From contig JAFAYV010000038.1 in assembly GCA_019240115.1 (NCBI GenBank), forward strand, positions 84,077-148,076: 64,000 bases of DNA, given 5' to 3'. Positions within the stretch are counted from its first letter, which is position 1; every line of letters begins with the position of its first letter. This DNA comes from Solirubrobacterales bacterium (lineage in GTDB: Bacteria; Actinomycetota; Thermoleophilia; Solirubrobacterales; Solirubrobacteraceae). The translations under genes and the position numbers were made by a program. The notes beneath the pieces were generated by a model. It had not been told where the DNA came from, made no database searches, and saw nothing but the letters and a program-made list of their open reading frames with translations. This document shows positions 35,188 through 43,697 of the stretch, in pieces.

Positions 35188-35506
35188 GTCGGAGACGTCC
35201 AGCGGCGTCGGTCCGGCGGCCAGCTCGCCGGGTTGTCGCAGCGCGTCGAAGTCGTTGGCGTCAGACGTCTCTCGCGCGCGCTGGCGCGCGACGCTGACGA
35301 GCTCTGTGCGCGTGCGGAAGTGGCGGTAGACGGTGGCGCGCGAGACCTGGGCGGCCGCCGCGATCTCCTCGATGCTCGCGTCCGGCGCGGGCCTGCAGCA
35401 GTTGAGCGGCAGCCTCGAGGATCTTCTCTGCGTTCGCTTCGGCGTCGGCTCGCCGGCGGCGGACGCGCTCCTCCTCAGAGGCGCGCGAATGAAAGGCTCC
35501 GGACAC
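35188..35506 (-). pseudogene. Broken TetR-type DNA-binding domain fused to the phosphatase
   Basis: The ATG at 35506 begins a TetR-like helix 1 (RRRRADAEANAEKILEAAAQLL). The HTH that should follow (ASIEEIAAAAQVSRATVYRHF) is in the next frame, which is the frame of the downstream phosphatase. A single-base change around 35390-35400, in CAGGCCCGCGCCGGACGC, would rejoin them. The arrangement TetR HTH plus SpoIIE phosphatase is unusual. As read, translation from this ATG gives a truncated 81-residue product. Confidence 0.7.
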
Positions 35507-35673
35507 AGAGGAAGTCTGCCCCGTCTGACGTCATGAGATGCCGTGTCGCACTTATGGGGGCCAGTGAGCGATGTTTACGGGTATCGACCCGCGGCAAACT
35601 GTGTTTATTGCGACTGAGTGAGACAGTCGCCTCGACCCGTTCGTTCTGCCACTTCAACCGCGAGGAGCCTCGC

Positions 35674-35856
35674 GTGGTACCCGTGATCATCGCCCTTCTG
35701 ATCGCTGTCGTCGTCTACCTCGTGATCGTGGCAGTCCTGCACGTCGCCATCGCGATCGGGGTGATCGTCGCGGTCATCGCGCTGGCCGCCGGCGTCTGGG
35801 TCGGCGGGTACATGCGGGGCCGCCCCAGTCGCCGCAACCGAAGGAGCTCGCGATGA
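35674..35856 (+). CDS. Small hydrophobic membrane protein, 60 aa
   Basis: A 60-residue protein with two adjacent hydrophobic stretches (about residues 3-24 and 26-46) and a basic tail (GRPSRRNRRSSR). The GTG start has an RBS (GAGGAG, 7-nt spacing). Its stop overlaps the ATG of the decayed aquaporin (ATGA), so it was probably the first gene of a two-gene unit. It is not assigned to a family, and could be a small regulatory or structural membrane protein. Confidence 0.65.
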   Translation: MVPVIIALLIAVVVYLVIVAVLHVAIAIGVIVAVIALAAGVWVGGYMRGRPSRRNRRSSR

Positions 35857-36243
35857 AAAAGCTGTTGCCGCTGCTCGTCTCGTGTTCGTCTCCGAGCTGC
35901 TGCTCACCTTCATCCTCATGATCGTCGTGATGGCGGTCGCGACCGATGAGCGGGTCCCGGGCACCTCGACGGCGGCTTCGCGCTCGCCGTGGCGGTATTC
36001 ATCGCCGGGCCCATCTCCGGCGGGGCGGCCACCGGGCCCATCTCCGGCGGGGCGGCCAACCTGGCGCGTGCGCTGGGCCCCGAGATCGTCGCGCTGAAGT
36101 TCACCGACGTCTGGGCCTAGGTGATCGGGCCGCTGGTCGAAGCACTCATGGCATCTTTGCTCTACGACGGGTACCTGAGACGCGCCGACGCCCCGGCCGT
36201 GCCGGGGGAAGAGACCCGCGGGCAAGCACGCCCCTCGAGCTGA
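35853..36243 (+). pseudogene. Degenerate aquaporin/glycerol facilitator (MIP family)
   Basis: Begins with a good RBS (AAGGAG) and the aquaporin-like start MKKLLPLLV, then jumps by deletion to helix-4-like VFVSELLLTFILMIVVMAVATDERV. After a frameshift the C-terminal half follows: GGFALAVAVFIAGPISGGA, then LARALGPEIVALKFTDVWA, an in-frame TAG (36118-36120), and VIGPLVEALMASLLYDGYLR. The second NPA motif reads NLA. An internal 27-bp duplication repeats GPISGGAA. With deletion, frameshift, duplication and stop, this cannot make a channel. Confidence 0.8.
36007..36060 (+). repeat. 27-bp tandem duplication in the aquaporin remnant
   Basis: Two copies (36007-36033 and 36034-36060) differ at one base and keep frame, encoding GPISGGAAT and GPISGGAAN. 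This is the loop that would enter the pore with the second NPA motif. Confidence 0.9.
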
Positions 36244-36261
36244 CCACGAGAGGACGCCGAC

Positions 36262-37125
36262 ATGACCACCAGCAGCGATGCGCCTCGCAAGATGCCTCCT
36301 GGCACCGAAAAGCCACGCAAGGTGCCGCCGCGCGGGCTGCGCTACGAGCTCATCTCGTGTGGGTTGTCCGGCCACGAGCTGGTGGGCACCGACGCCGCCC
36401 ACATCCGCCCCGAGGACGCCCTGTTCGCCCGCGAAATTGCCGGCCTGCGCTGGCACCGCTGCCTGCGCTGCGACTCCTGGCTGCCTCAGCCGGTGCCCGA
36501 GCCCGCGGCGCGCGAGTATCCGCCGGCGCGTGAGCAGATCAAGCTTCCGCTGCGCGGACGTCCGCTGCGCGACAAGTACGTGCTGCGGCTGATTGCGCTC
36601 GACCGGGCGCTGCACTTTCTGGTGCTCGGCGTGCTCGCCGTCGCCATCTTCGCCTTTCTGAGCCATCGACTACAGCTTCGCCACGACTTCTTTCGCATCA
36701 TCGAGGGCCTCCAGGCCGGGTTCGGGGGCGTGGCCAGCAGCCGCACCGGCGGGATCGTCGGCGACGTTCAGCACCTGTTCTCGTTCAAGCAGTCGACGCT
36801 GTACGCGGTCGGCTTCGTCTTCGCCGCCTATGCGCTACTCGAAGGCACCGAGGCGGTCGGCCTGTGGCTGCGCAAGCGCTGGGCCGAGTACCTGACCTTT
36901 GTCGCCACCACGCTGCTGTTCATTCCCGAGATCTACGAGCTCGTCGTCAACTCGGTCACGCCGCTGAAGGTCCTCACCCTGCTGATCAACCTCGCCATCG
37001 TCGCCTACCTGATCCTGGGCAAGCGCCTGTTCGGCGTTCGCGGCGGTGGGCGCGTCGAGCGTGCCGAAATCGAGCGCGATTCAAGCTGGGAAGCCCTCGA
37101 GCGCGTACTCCCCGGTCCCCGATAG
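36262..37125 (+). CDS. DUF2127 family membrane protein
   Basis: A 287-residue protein. The N-terminal 100 residues are soluble and include a CLRC pair (WHRCLRCDSWLPQP). Helices then occur at about 110-130, 165-185, 205-225 and 235-255, with the DUF2127 features LIALDRALHFLVLGVLAV, YALLEGTEAVGLWLRKRWAEYLT and EIYELVVNSVTPLKVLTLLINLAIVAYL. DUF2127 has no established function. The short Cys-x2-Cys could bind metal. RBS: GAGAGGA. It follows the aquaporin remnant on the same strand. Confidence 0.85.
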   Translation: MTTSSDAPRKMPPGTEKPRKVPPRGLRYELISCGLSGHELVGTDAAHIRPEDALFAREIAGLRWHRCLRCDSWLPQPVPEPAAREYPPAREQIKLPLRGRPLRDKYVLRLIALDRALHFLVLGVLAVAIFAFLSHRLQLRHDFFRIIEGLQAGFGGVASSRTGGIVGDVQHLFSFKQSTLYAVGFVFAAYALLEGTEAVGLWLRKRWAEYLTFVATTLLFIPEIYELVVNSVTPLKVLTLLINLAIVAYLILGKRLFGVRGGGRVERAEIERDSSWEALERVLPGPR

Positions 37126-37323
37126 CCGGCCCCGGTCCCCAACCCGGCTCCAAGGAGCCCCCTCGGGCCTGATACCGGCGGCCGTGGTCTGAGCGGTCGA
37201 CGTAGGTGGGGTGACCTGATCGCCGCCTCGCGGGGCAGGCCGAACGCCTTCTGCACGCTCACCGCAGATAGGGGTCCGTGACGCGTTCTGACGCCTCTGA
37301 AGAGCCTCCTATGCTGCGCGCCG
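37126..37323. other. Spacer upstream of the NMT1-like lipoprotein
   Basis: About 200 bp without a credible gene. It contains ACCTGATC, a word found in thiamine riboswitches, but not the accompanying CTGAGA and other conserved strands in order. No riboswitch is called. Confidence 0.5.
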
Positions 37324-38286
37324 ATGCGGCGCACGAGACGCACCACGATCCTGATCGTGCTCGCCGCGGCGCTGACGACGGGCGGGTTGCTGGCCGGCTG
37401 CGGGGGCGGCGGGTCGGGCACGCGCTCGGTCTCGCTCGTGCTCGACTTCACCCCGAACGCCGTCCACGCCGGGATCTACGAGGCGCTGGCGCGCGGCGAC
37501 GACCGCGCCGCGGGCATCCGCCTCCACGTGATCGCGCCGTCGGCCTCGACCGACGCGCTGCGCCTGCTGCAGACCGGACGGGTCGACTTCGCGATCCTCG
37601 ACATCCATGATCTAGCGCTCGCCCGAGCGAAGGGACAGAACGTCGTCGGGGTGACCCCGATCGTCCAGCGCCCGCTCGCCGCGGTCATCGCCGCTCCCGG
37701 GGTCCGCAGCCCGCACGCACTCGTCGGGGACACCGTGGGCGTGACCGGCGATCCCTCCGACACCGCGGTGCTGCACTCGATCGTCGCGGGCTCCGGTGGC
37801 GATCCGACGCGGCTGCGCACGATCACGATCGGCTTCGACGCGGTCGGCGACCTGCTCGCGGGCCGGGTGGCGGCCGCGACCGCGTTCTGGAACGACGAGG
37901 GCGTCGTGCTCCGCACGCGCCGCCCGGGCTTTCACATCTTCCGCGTCGACGACTACGGCGCCCCGTCCTATCCCGAGCTCGTCGTCTGCGCCTCGGGCCG
38001 CTTCGCGCGCGCACACCCGGGGCTCGTCGGCGCCCTGCGCCGGACCCTGACCCGCGGCTACGACGCGACGCTGCGCGATCCGAGCGCGGCTGCGGCCGCG
38101 CTCGAGGTCCGGGTCCCCGGCCTCGACCGCCCGCTCGTCGCCGCCGAGCTACGGGGGCTGCTGCCGGCGTTTGCGCCGGTCGGGCGCTTCCAGCCGGCGC
38201 GACTGCGCGCGTGGGCGGCATGGGAACGGCGCTTCGGGATCGTCTCGCGGACCCCCGACGTCGCCGCGATGTTCCCCGGGGGCTAG
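37324..38286 (+). CDS. NMT1/THI5-like ABC transporter substrate-binding lipoprotein
   Basis: A 320-residue periplasmic-type binding protein tethered by lipid. The signal peptide ends in the lipobox LLAGC (Cys about 23). The mature part has SLVLDFTPNAVHAGIYEALARG, typical of NMT1/THI5-like pyrimidine-precursor binders, VDFAILDIHDLALARAKGQ, and PSYPELVVCASGRFARAHP. ThiY proteins bind formylaminopyrimidine for thiamine salvage. Here no permease or ATPase gene is adjacent, so it is an orphan component or works with a distant transporter. The ligand is not certain. Confidence 0.88.
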   Translation: MRRTRRTTILIVLAAALTTGGLLAGCGGGGSGTRSVSLVLDFTPNAVHAGIYEALARGDDRAAGIRLHVIAPSASTDALRLLQTGRVDFAILDIHDLALARAKGQNVVGVTPIVQRPLAAVIAAPGVRSPHALVGDTVGVTGDPSDTAVLHSIVAGSGGDPTRLRTITIGFDAVGDLLAGRVAAATAFWNDEGVVLRTRRPGFHIFRVDDYGAPSYPELVVCASGRFARAHPGLVGALRRTLTRGYDATLRDPSAAAAALEVRVPGLDRPLVAAELRGLLPAFAPVGRFQPARLRAWAAWERRFGIVSRTPDVAAMFPGG

Positions 38287-38627
38287 CGCTCGACCAGCTG
38301 GTCGACGAGCTCGGAGCCCGCGCGCGCCATCCGCGACCGCGGCACCACCAGGTCGACGCCCGCGGAGGTGGCCAGCACCTTGACCTCGGCCTCGACGTGG
38401 GCGTAGAAAGCCAGCGTCGCGACGGTGCCGAGGAGCGGGGTGACCGCGGCCAGGCGCGCATCGACCTCGGCGGTGAGATCGACGACCAGGACGTCGGCCC
38501 CGGCGAGCGCGCCCTCGATGTCCGCGGTGCTCGACACGAGCACCGGATCGTGGCCGCCGGCCTGCAGCGCGCCGATCAGGTTGGAGCCGAACAGGAGGTC
38601 GGGGACGAAGGCGACGACGCGGGCCAC
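38283..38627 (-). CDS. Conserved hypothetical protein, response-regulator-like fold
   Basis: A 114-residue alpha/beta protein. VARVVAFVPDLLFGSNLIGAL opens the fold, the central strand ADVLVVDLTAEVDARL carries an aspartate where receivers have theirs, and LGTVATLAFYAHVEAEVKVLA, then VVPRSRMARAGSELVDQLV follow. The pattern resembles a CheY-like receiver lacking parts of the acidic pocket. The GTG start is 8 bp after the upstream gene. It forms a pair with the following 120-residue gene. The function is unknown. Confidence 0.65.
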   Translation of the reverse strand: MARVVAFVPDLLFGSNLIGALQAGGHDPVLVSSTADIEGALAGADVLVVDLTAEVDARLAAVTPLLGTVATLAFYAHVEAEVKVLATSAGVDLVVPRSRMARAGSELVDQLVER

Positions 38628-38634
38628 GGGACGG

Positions 38635-38997
38635 CTACTGCGCCCAGAGGCGCTTGTACTCCTCGCGCACCGACTCGGTGCGCCCCCACATCTCGACCAC
38701 CTCGGCGCGGCCGGTGCGAACCTCGCGCAGCGCGAGCTCGCCGACCATTCCGGCGTCGTCGAGCAGCTTGAGCGCGAGGTGGACGGCGGGCACGCCCGCC
38801 GCATGCCCGAAGCGATGGGCGACGACGAGCCGCCAGTGCCAGTCGTGCTTGGAGTAGGGCTGGGCGTTGCAGGTCGTCAGCAGCACCGCGGCGTCGACGT
38901 AGCGCGTCTCGTCGAAGATCCGCAGGTCGAGCTCGAGATCGGTCCAGTCGTCGGGCTGGGCCTCGACGATCTCGGTGAAGTCCTGGGCGAGCGCCAC
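38635..38997 (-). CDS. Conserved hypothetical protein, 120 aa
   Basis: A globular protein with no family recognised. Features are an acidic N-terminus (DFTEIVEAQPDDWTDLELDL), the block TTCNAQPYSKHDWHWRLVVAHRFGHA with several histidines and aromatics, and a C-terminal helix (GRTESVREEYKRLWAQ). The GTG start is chosen because upstream codons in frame are low-complexity and Arg-rich. Probably co-transcribed with the next gene (7-bp gap). Confidence 0.65.
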   Translation of the reverse strand: MALAQDFTEIVEAQPDDWTDLELDLRIFDETRYVDAAVLLTTCNAQPYSKHDWHWRLVVAHRFGHAAGVPAVHLALKLLDDAGMVGELALREVRTGRAEVVEMWGRTESVREEYKRLWAQ

Positions 38998-39325
38998 GGC
39001 CGCTAAGGGTACCCGTGCGGATCGGCCACGCGAGCTGCCGGACGAATGAGAAGGGCGTTCATACCGCTGATCGCCGCCGTCGCGGGGTGGGCCACGGCTC
39101 GGTCCGGGCGGTGGGAAACCACCCGCCCGTGCGCGTCGCGCCGCGTCCCATTCGGCGGCCGGGCGTCGGGAAAGCTCCGGCCGGTCGGGCTCCATCCGCC
39201 GAGCACCCGCCGCTGATCTCGCCGCAGGCGATCGCGTCGCAGGTGCTGGCGCTCATCACCGATCCGGGGGCCGGGGGACGGATCGTGGTGATGGACGATG
39301 GCAGCACCTCCCTATCCTCGTCGCC
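38998..39325. other. Non-coding gap upstream of ygfZ
   Basis: 328 bp between two divergent genes. Short frames on both strands here look like shadow sequence. One clear structure is a hairpin with a GAAA loop (arms 39105-39114 and 39119-39129, one bulge). It could be a terminator-like or regulatory RNA element. No promoter could be assigned. Confidence 0.5.
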
Positions 39326-40285
39326 ATGTCCTCCGTAACCGTCGATGCTGCCGAGTACGCCGCCGCCACCGAGGGCTGCGGGCTGCTCGATCGCTCCGAG
39401 CGCGGCAAGCTCGCGCTGACCGGCGCCGAGCGCAAGGCCTTCCTGCAGGGACAGGTCTCCAACGACGTGGAAGCGCTCGCGCCCGGCACCGGGTGCTACG
39501 CCGCACTCCTGACGCCGAAGGGCAAGATGCTCGCCGACCTGCGGATCCTCGACGCCAACGAGGGGCTGCTGCTCGACACCGAGCGCGTCGCGCTGCAGGA
39601 GCTGTTCAACATGATCCGCCGCTTCAGCGTCGGCTACGACGTCCAGCTGCACAAGCGCACGCTGCAGCGCGGGCTGCTGTCGCTGCTCGGGCCCGAATCC
39701 GACGCGGTCTGCGGGCTGACGCTCATCTCCGACGAGCACGCCCACCGTCCCGGGGAGATCGACGGGATCGAGGTCCGCGCGGTGCGCACCGACGTCGGCA
39801 TCGACCTGTTCTGCGAGGCCGGCGCCACCGAGGCGCTGGTCGGGGCGCTGACCGTCCGTGGCGCGCTGCCGATCCCCGAGACGGTCGCCGACTGTGTCCG
39901 GATCGAGCGCGGCCGGCCGCGCTACGGCGTCGACCTCGACGACAGCGTCATCCCTCAGGAGGCCGATCTCAACGCGCGCGCCGTGTCGTTCACCAAGGGC
40001 TGCTACGTCGGCCAGGAAACCGTCGCCCGCCTCTACTACCGCGGCAAGCCCAACCGCCATCTCCGCGGCCTGCGTCTCGCTGGGCCGAGCGGCGAGACCG
40101 GAGACGAGATCCGGCTCGGCGACCGAACGGTCGGCCGCCTGGGCAGCGTCGCACAATCGCCGGCGCTCGGGACGATCGCCCTCGCGCTCGTGCGCCGTGA
40201 GGCCGAGCCGGGCTCAGCGGTCACCGTCGGCGGCGACGAGCTCGCCGCGACGGTGGTCGAGCTGCCGTTTTACGAAGGCGGCTAG
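39326..40285 (+). CDS. ygfZ: YgfZ/GcvT-like folate-binding protein
   Basis: A 319-residue member of the tetrahydrofolate-dependent YgfZ family needed for iron-sulphur enzyme maintenance. The hallmark motif K-G-C-Y-x-G-Q-E occurs in FTKGCYVGQETVARLYYRGK, and the N-terminal part has LTGAERKAFLQGQVSNDVEAL and LLTPKGKMLADLRIL. The cysteine is present, so the protein should be active. Radical SAM and iron-sulphur enzymes in the window (FbiC, MoaA) are possible beneficiaries. Its end overlaps the convergent DnaQ-UvrC gene by 72 bp. Confidence 0.92.
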   Translation: MSSVTVDAAEYAAATEGCGLLDRSERGKLALTGAERKAFLQGQVSNDVEALAPGTGCYAALLTPKGKMLADLRILDANEGLLLDTERVALQELFNMIRRFSVGYDVQLHKRTLQRGLLSLLGPESDAVCGLTLISDEHAHRPGEIDGIEVRAVRTDVGIDLFCEAGATEALVGALTVRGALPIPETVADCVRIERGRPRYGVDLDDSVIPQEADLNARAVSFTKGCYVGQETVARLYYRGKPNRHLRGLRLAGPSGETGDEIRLGDRTVGRLGSVAQSPALGTIALALVRREAEPGSAVTVGGDELAATVVELPFYEGG

Positions 40286-41974
40286 CTCCGCCTCGCCGAC
40301 CGGGTCCTCGCCGACGCGCAGCGCCAGCTGCGGGGTGTCGGGGTGCGAGGCCAGCCAGGTCGAGACGATCCGGACCTCGTCGACCTCGTGGGGCGCGACA
40401 TGCGCGCCGAGCTCGCCCCGGCGCCCGCTGCGCGCCAGCGCGGCGGCGGTGCGCTGCGGCAGGTCGTCGTCGACCGGCCCGGAGTCGACGAGCCGCCCGC
40501 CCGAGAGCCAGAACGCCTCGAGCGCCGGCTCACAGGGATGGCCGACGAGAATGAGGCGCGGCCGCGCGTGGGTGGCCTCGAGCACCCCGCCGAGCCGTTG
40601 GAGCACGGTGGCCAGCCGCCCCCGGCGACGCTGCAGCGAGGCCGCGCGCTCGAACTGCTGGCGCGCGGCGGCGGCGCGCATCTGGCCGTCGACGTGATCG
40701 AGCAGCGGCTGCCCGGGCGGGTGGGTGCCGATCGTGAACAGCCCGAGCACCTCGTCGAGGCGCCGGCGGTACAGGTTGGGATCGAGGTCGCCGAGGCAGG
40801 GCGACAGGCAGCGTCCCATCTGCCCGTAGGCCGAGGGGTGGTCGCGCCGCGGCAGTCGCCGCCCGCAGTGGCGCAGCCCGAACAGCGAGTCGAGCTGCTC
40901 GACGAGCTCGAGCGCGAGCCGCCGACCCCGGACCGGCCCGATCGTGACCGCGTGCCCGGCCGCGGGATCGGAGGCGACCTCGAGGATCGGGAACGGAATG
41001 TCGAGGCGGCAGCGGATGTAGACGAGGCGGTCGTCGCCGCGGGTCAGCCGCTTGTTGCCGGGCGGGCGCAGCTCCTTGATGAGCCGGTTCTCGAGCACGA
41101 GCGCGCCGAGCTCGGAGCGGGTCGTGCGGTAGTCGACGACCGCCGCGTGCGACGTCCAGCCCGACGGCGGCGCCGACGGCGCGAAGTGGGCCCGGGCCCG
41201 GCTGCGGATCGACACCGACTTGCCGACGTAGAGCACCCGGCCGCGATCGTCGCGGAAGATGTAGACGCCGGGGTCCCTTGGCAGGGTGGCGAAGTCGGGG
41301 TCGGGCGGCGCCTGCCCCGGCGCGGCGGTGCCGCGGCGACCCGGGCGTCCGCGGCCGAGCGCGGCATCGGGCGCGCCCCGGCGGCGGGCCGGCCGGCGCG
41401 GGCGCAGGAGGGCGAGCGCCTCGGCGACGGTGCCGGCATGGGCACACAGCCGGGGGAACAGCGCGCACAGCACGCGCGCGCAGGTCTGCGCGTCGGCGAG
41501 GGCCCGGTGGGCGAGCGTCACCTCGATGCCGAGCGCGTCGGCGAGCACGCCGAGCCCTCGCCGGCGCTGCAGCGGCAGCAGCGAGCGCGCGAGCGCCGCG
41601 GTGCAGATGACCGGCGGATCGGGCCACGCCAGCCCGATGCGGTGAAACGCCTGGCGCAGGACGCGCCGGTCGAAGGGCGCGTTGTGGGCGACCATGACCC
41701 GGCCGGCGAGCCGCCGCGCAACCGTCGGCAGCACGTCCTCGAGCCGTGGGGCATCGTCGACCATCGCCTGGGTGATCCCGGTCAGGCGCTGGACTCCGCG
41801 GCGCAGCGGCCCGCTGCAGCGACACAACGAGCTCCAGCCGTCGTGCAGCTCGCCGCCGCCGACGAGCACGGCGGCGACCTCGGTCAGCTCGCAGTCCTCG
41901 CCGGCGAGGCCGTTGGTCTCGGTGTCGACCACCATGAACTCCGCGGTGGCCACGGGTGCGTCGAGCAGGGGCAC
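40214..41974 (-). CDS. DnaQ-like exonuclease fused to UvrC-type GIY-YIG nuclease
   Basis: A 586-residue fusion. The N-terminal DEDDh 3'-5' exonuclease (about 10-175) has Exo I FMVVDTETNGLAG, Exo II VMVAHNAPFDRRVLRQAF and Exo III HRALADAQTC. The middle GIY-YIG domain (about 230-320) has PGVYIFRDDRGRVLYVGKSVSIRSR and LVLENRLIKELRPPGNK. The C-terminal region keeps UvrC-like CGRRLP and RCLSPCLG cysteines but no full RNase H endonuclease. This architecture is known as a Cho-like or DnaQ/UvrC hybrid of actinobacteria, presumably a DNA repair nuclease. Confidence 0.9.
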   Translation of the reverse strand: MPLLDAPVATAEFMVVDTETNGLAGEDCELTEVAAVLVGGGELHDGWSSLCRCSGPLRRGVQRLTGITQAMVDDAPRLEDVLPTVARRLAGRVMVAHNAPFDRRVLRQAFHRIGLAWPDPPVICTAALARSLLPLQRRRGLGVLADALGIEVTLAHRALADAQTCARVLCALFPRLCAHAGTVAEALALLRPRRPARRRGAPDAALGRGRPGRRGTAAPGQAPPDPDFATLPRDPGVYIFRDDRGRVLYVGKSVSIRSRARAHFAPSAPPSGWTSHAAVVDYRTTRSELGALVLENRLIKELRPPGNKRLTRGDDRLVYIRCRLDIPFPILEVASDPAAGHAVTIGPVRGRRLALELVEQLDSLFGLRHCGRRLPRRDHPSAYGQMGRCLSPCLGDLDPNLYRRRLDEVLGLFTIGTHPPGQPLLDHVDGQMRAAAARQQFERAASLQRRRGRLATVLQRLGGVLEATHARPRLILVGHPCEPALEAFWLSGGRLVDSGPVDDDLPQRTAAALARSGRRGELGAHVAPHEVDEVRIVSTWLASHPDTPQLALRVGEDPVGEAELAAFVKRQLDHRRGELVAADGDR

Positions 41975-42094
41975 GGGATCAGCGGTGATACGCCGTGCCC
42001 CGGACGGCGTGCATCGCTGCTTGCAGACATCGGCGCCGATGACCGGGCCGGCGTATAGGATCGCGCCGCTCTACCGTTTCTAAGGAGAAGAGCT

Positions 42095-42295
42095 TTGACT
42101 CCCAGCGCCACCGATCCAGAGCGCCTGCGCGAGCTCGACGAGGACACGCGCGAGGCGTGGAGCACCTACCGCGGCCGGTTGGTCGATCTCACCGGCGACG
42201 AGTATGAGCGCGTCGAGGACGAGTCCTGGAGTGAGCTGCAGAGCGAGCTCGCCCGGCTCGAGCGCCGGCGCGAGCAGCTGCGCTCGGTGGTCTGA
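42095..42295 (+). CDS. Conserved small helical protein, 66 aa
   Basis: Highly charged helical protein (ELDEDTREAWSTYRGRLVDLTGDEYERVEDESWSEL, then a basic C-terminal coil ARLERRREQL). It starts at a TTG, supported by a strong RBS (TAAGGAGAAG, 6-nt spacing). No family was recognised. It lies alone between the divergent nuclease gene and ccr. Confidence 0.7.
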   Translation: MTPSATDPERLRELDEDTREAWSTYRGRLVDLTGDEYERVEDESWSELQSELARLERRREQLRSVV

Positions 42296-42428
42296 GCTCG
42301 GGCCGCCGAGCCAGTGGTCGACCCGAGCTCTTGACGCGCAAGAGCTACTCCGTCGGTCGCAGCAGCGGCGCGACCCGCTCGAGCGCGACCGGGCACCGGT
42401 ACGATCGGCGGCCCCGACCCGGAAGGTG

Positions 42429-43694
42429 ATGCTGCCCGTGGCCGTCGACGTCAGTCAGATCGCAACCGTGGAGACCGAACCCGGCGTGCTGCCGCCGACG
42501 ATGTCGGCATGGGTCATCCGCGCCGAGCGCGAGGGCGAGCCGGTCGACGCCTTCCAGCTCGAGGAGATCGAGGTCCCCGAGCCGGGCGCGTTCGAGGTCA
42601 TCGTCCGCGTCATGGCCGCCGGGGTGAACTTCAACAACGTGTGGGCGGCGCTCGGCGAGCCCGTCGGCGTCTGGCGCTACGGCGACCATCCGCAGTGGGG
42701 CCATCACATCGGCGGCTCGGATGCCTCGGGCGTCGTCTGGAAGGTCGGCGAGGGCGTCACGCGCTGGCGGCCCGGCGACGAGGTGGTCATCCACTGCAAC
42801 CAGGCCTCCTACGAGGATCCCGAGGTCCACGGCCTCGATCCGCTCGCCGCCCCGAGCCAGCGGATCTGGGGCTATGAGACGACGTGGGGCTCGTTCGCCC
42901 AGTTCTGCAAGGTTCAGGCCCAGCAGCTGCTGCGAAAGCCAGCGAGCCTGGCCTGGGAGGAGGCGGCCTCGTACGGTCTGACCTACTTCACCGCCTATCG
43001 GATGCTGATCGACCGCTGCGAGCTGCAGGCCGGCCATCGCGTGCTCATCTGGGGCGCCGCCGGCGGCCTCGGCGTGTTCGCCACCCAGCTGTGCGCGCTC
43101 ACCGGCGCCGACGCGCTCGGCGTCGTCTCCAGCGACGAGAAGGGCGCGCTCGTCGAGCGACTCGGCGCGGTCGGCTACATCAACCGCGGCGACTACGAGG
43201 GGATGATGCGCCGCGGTGGCGAGACCGCCGACGAGGAGCTCGTGCGCTTCAAGGAATCGCGGCGCTTCTGCAAGGAGGTCGAGCGCCGCCTCGGCGGCCC
43301 GCCCGACATCGTCTTCGAGCACGTCGGCCAGGCGACCTTCCCGACCTCGGTGCTCGTGGTCAAGCCGATGGGCAAGGTCGTCATCTGCGGCGCGACCTCG
43401 GGCTATCAGCTCGACTTCGACGTCCGTTACCTGTGGATGCGCCAGAAGCAGATCGTCGGCTCGCACTTCGCCAACGCGTGGGAGGCGACCAAGGCCAACG
43501 AGCTGATCGAGGCCTCTAAGATCCGTCCCGTGCTCTGGCAGACGATGGGCTTCGACGGGGTCGCGAAGGCCCACCAGCTGCTGCGCGACAATCAGCACCT
43601 CGGCAAGATCGCGATCCTCGTCGGCGCCACCGCGCCCGGCCAGGGGCGCACCGCCGAGGGGCCCGGAGCGATCCACGCACAGGCGGGGGCGTAG
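42429..43694 (+). CDS. ccr: Crotonyl-CoA carboxylase/reductase
   Basis: A 421-residue zinc-free alcohol-dehydrogenase-type enzyme. It carries out NADPH-dependent reductive carboxylation of crotonyl-CoA to ethylmalonyl-CoA, the committed step of the ethylmalonyl-CoA pathway. Diagnostic blocks: VMAAGVNFNNVWAALGEPVG, HPQWGHHIGGSDASGVVW, DEVVIHCNQ, the cofactor loop LIWGAAGGLGVFATQLCALTGA, PDIVFEHVGQATFPTSVLVV and QIVGSHFANAWEA. The start is the ATG just after GGAAGG; upstream sequence in frame is not conserved. It is followed 3 bp later by a small conserved gene, suggesting co-transcription. Confidence 0.95.
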   Translation: MLPVAVDVSQIATVETEPGVLPPTMSAWVIRAEREGEPVDAFQLEEIEVPEPGAFEVIVRVMAAGVNFNNVWAALGEPVGVWRYGDHPQWGHHIGGSDASGVVWKVGEGVTRWRPGDEVVIHCNQASYEDPEVHGLDPLAAPSQRIWGYETTWGSFAQFCKVQAQQLLRKPASLAWEEAASYGLTYFTAYRMLIDRCELQAGHRVLIWGAAGGLGVFATQLCALTGADALGVVSSDEKGALVERLGAVGYINRGDYEGMMRRGGETADEELVRFKESRRFCKEVERRLGGPPDIVFEHVGQATFPTSVLVVKPMGKVVICGATSGYQLDFDVRYLWMRQKQIVGSHFANAWEATKANELIEASKIRPVLWQTMGFDGVAKAHQLLRDNQHLGKIAILVGATAPGQGRTAEGPGAIHAQAGA

Positions 43695-43697
43695 GCG

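Noticed and set aside
35605..36666. 353-codon minus-strand frame
   Set aside because: Antisense to the small membrane gene, aquaporin remnant and DUF2127 gene; Gln/Arg/Ala-rich shadow without a recognisable domain.
37126..37323. Thiamine riboswitch upstream of the THI5-like lipoprotein
   Set aside because: ACCTGATC is present, but the CTGAGA and remaining conserved strands cannot be placed in order with pairing stems.
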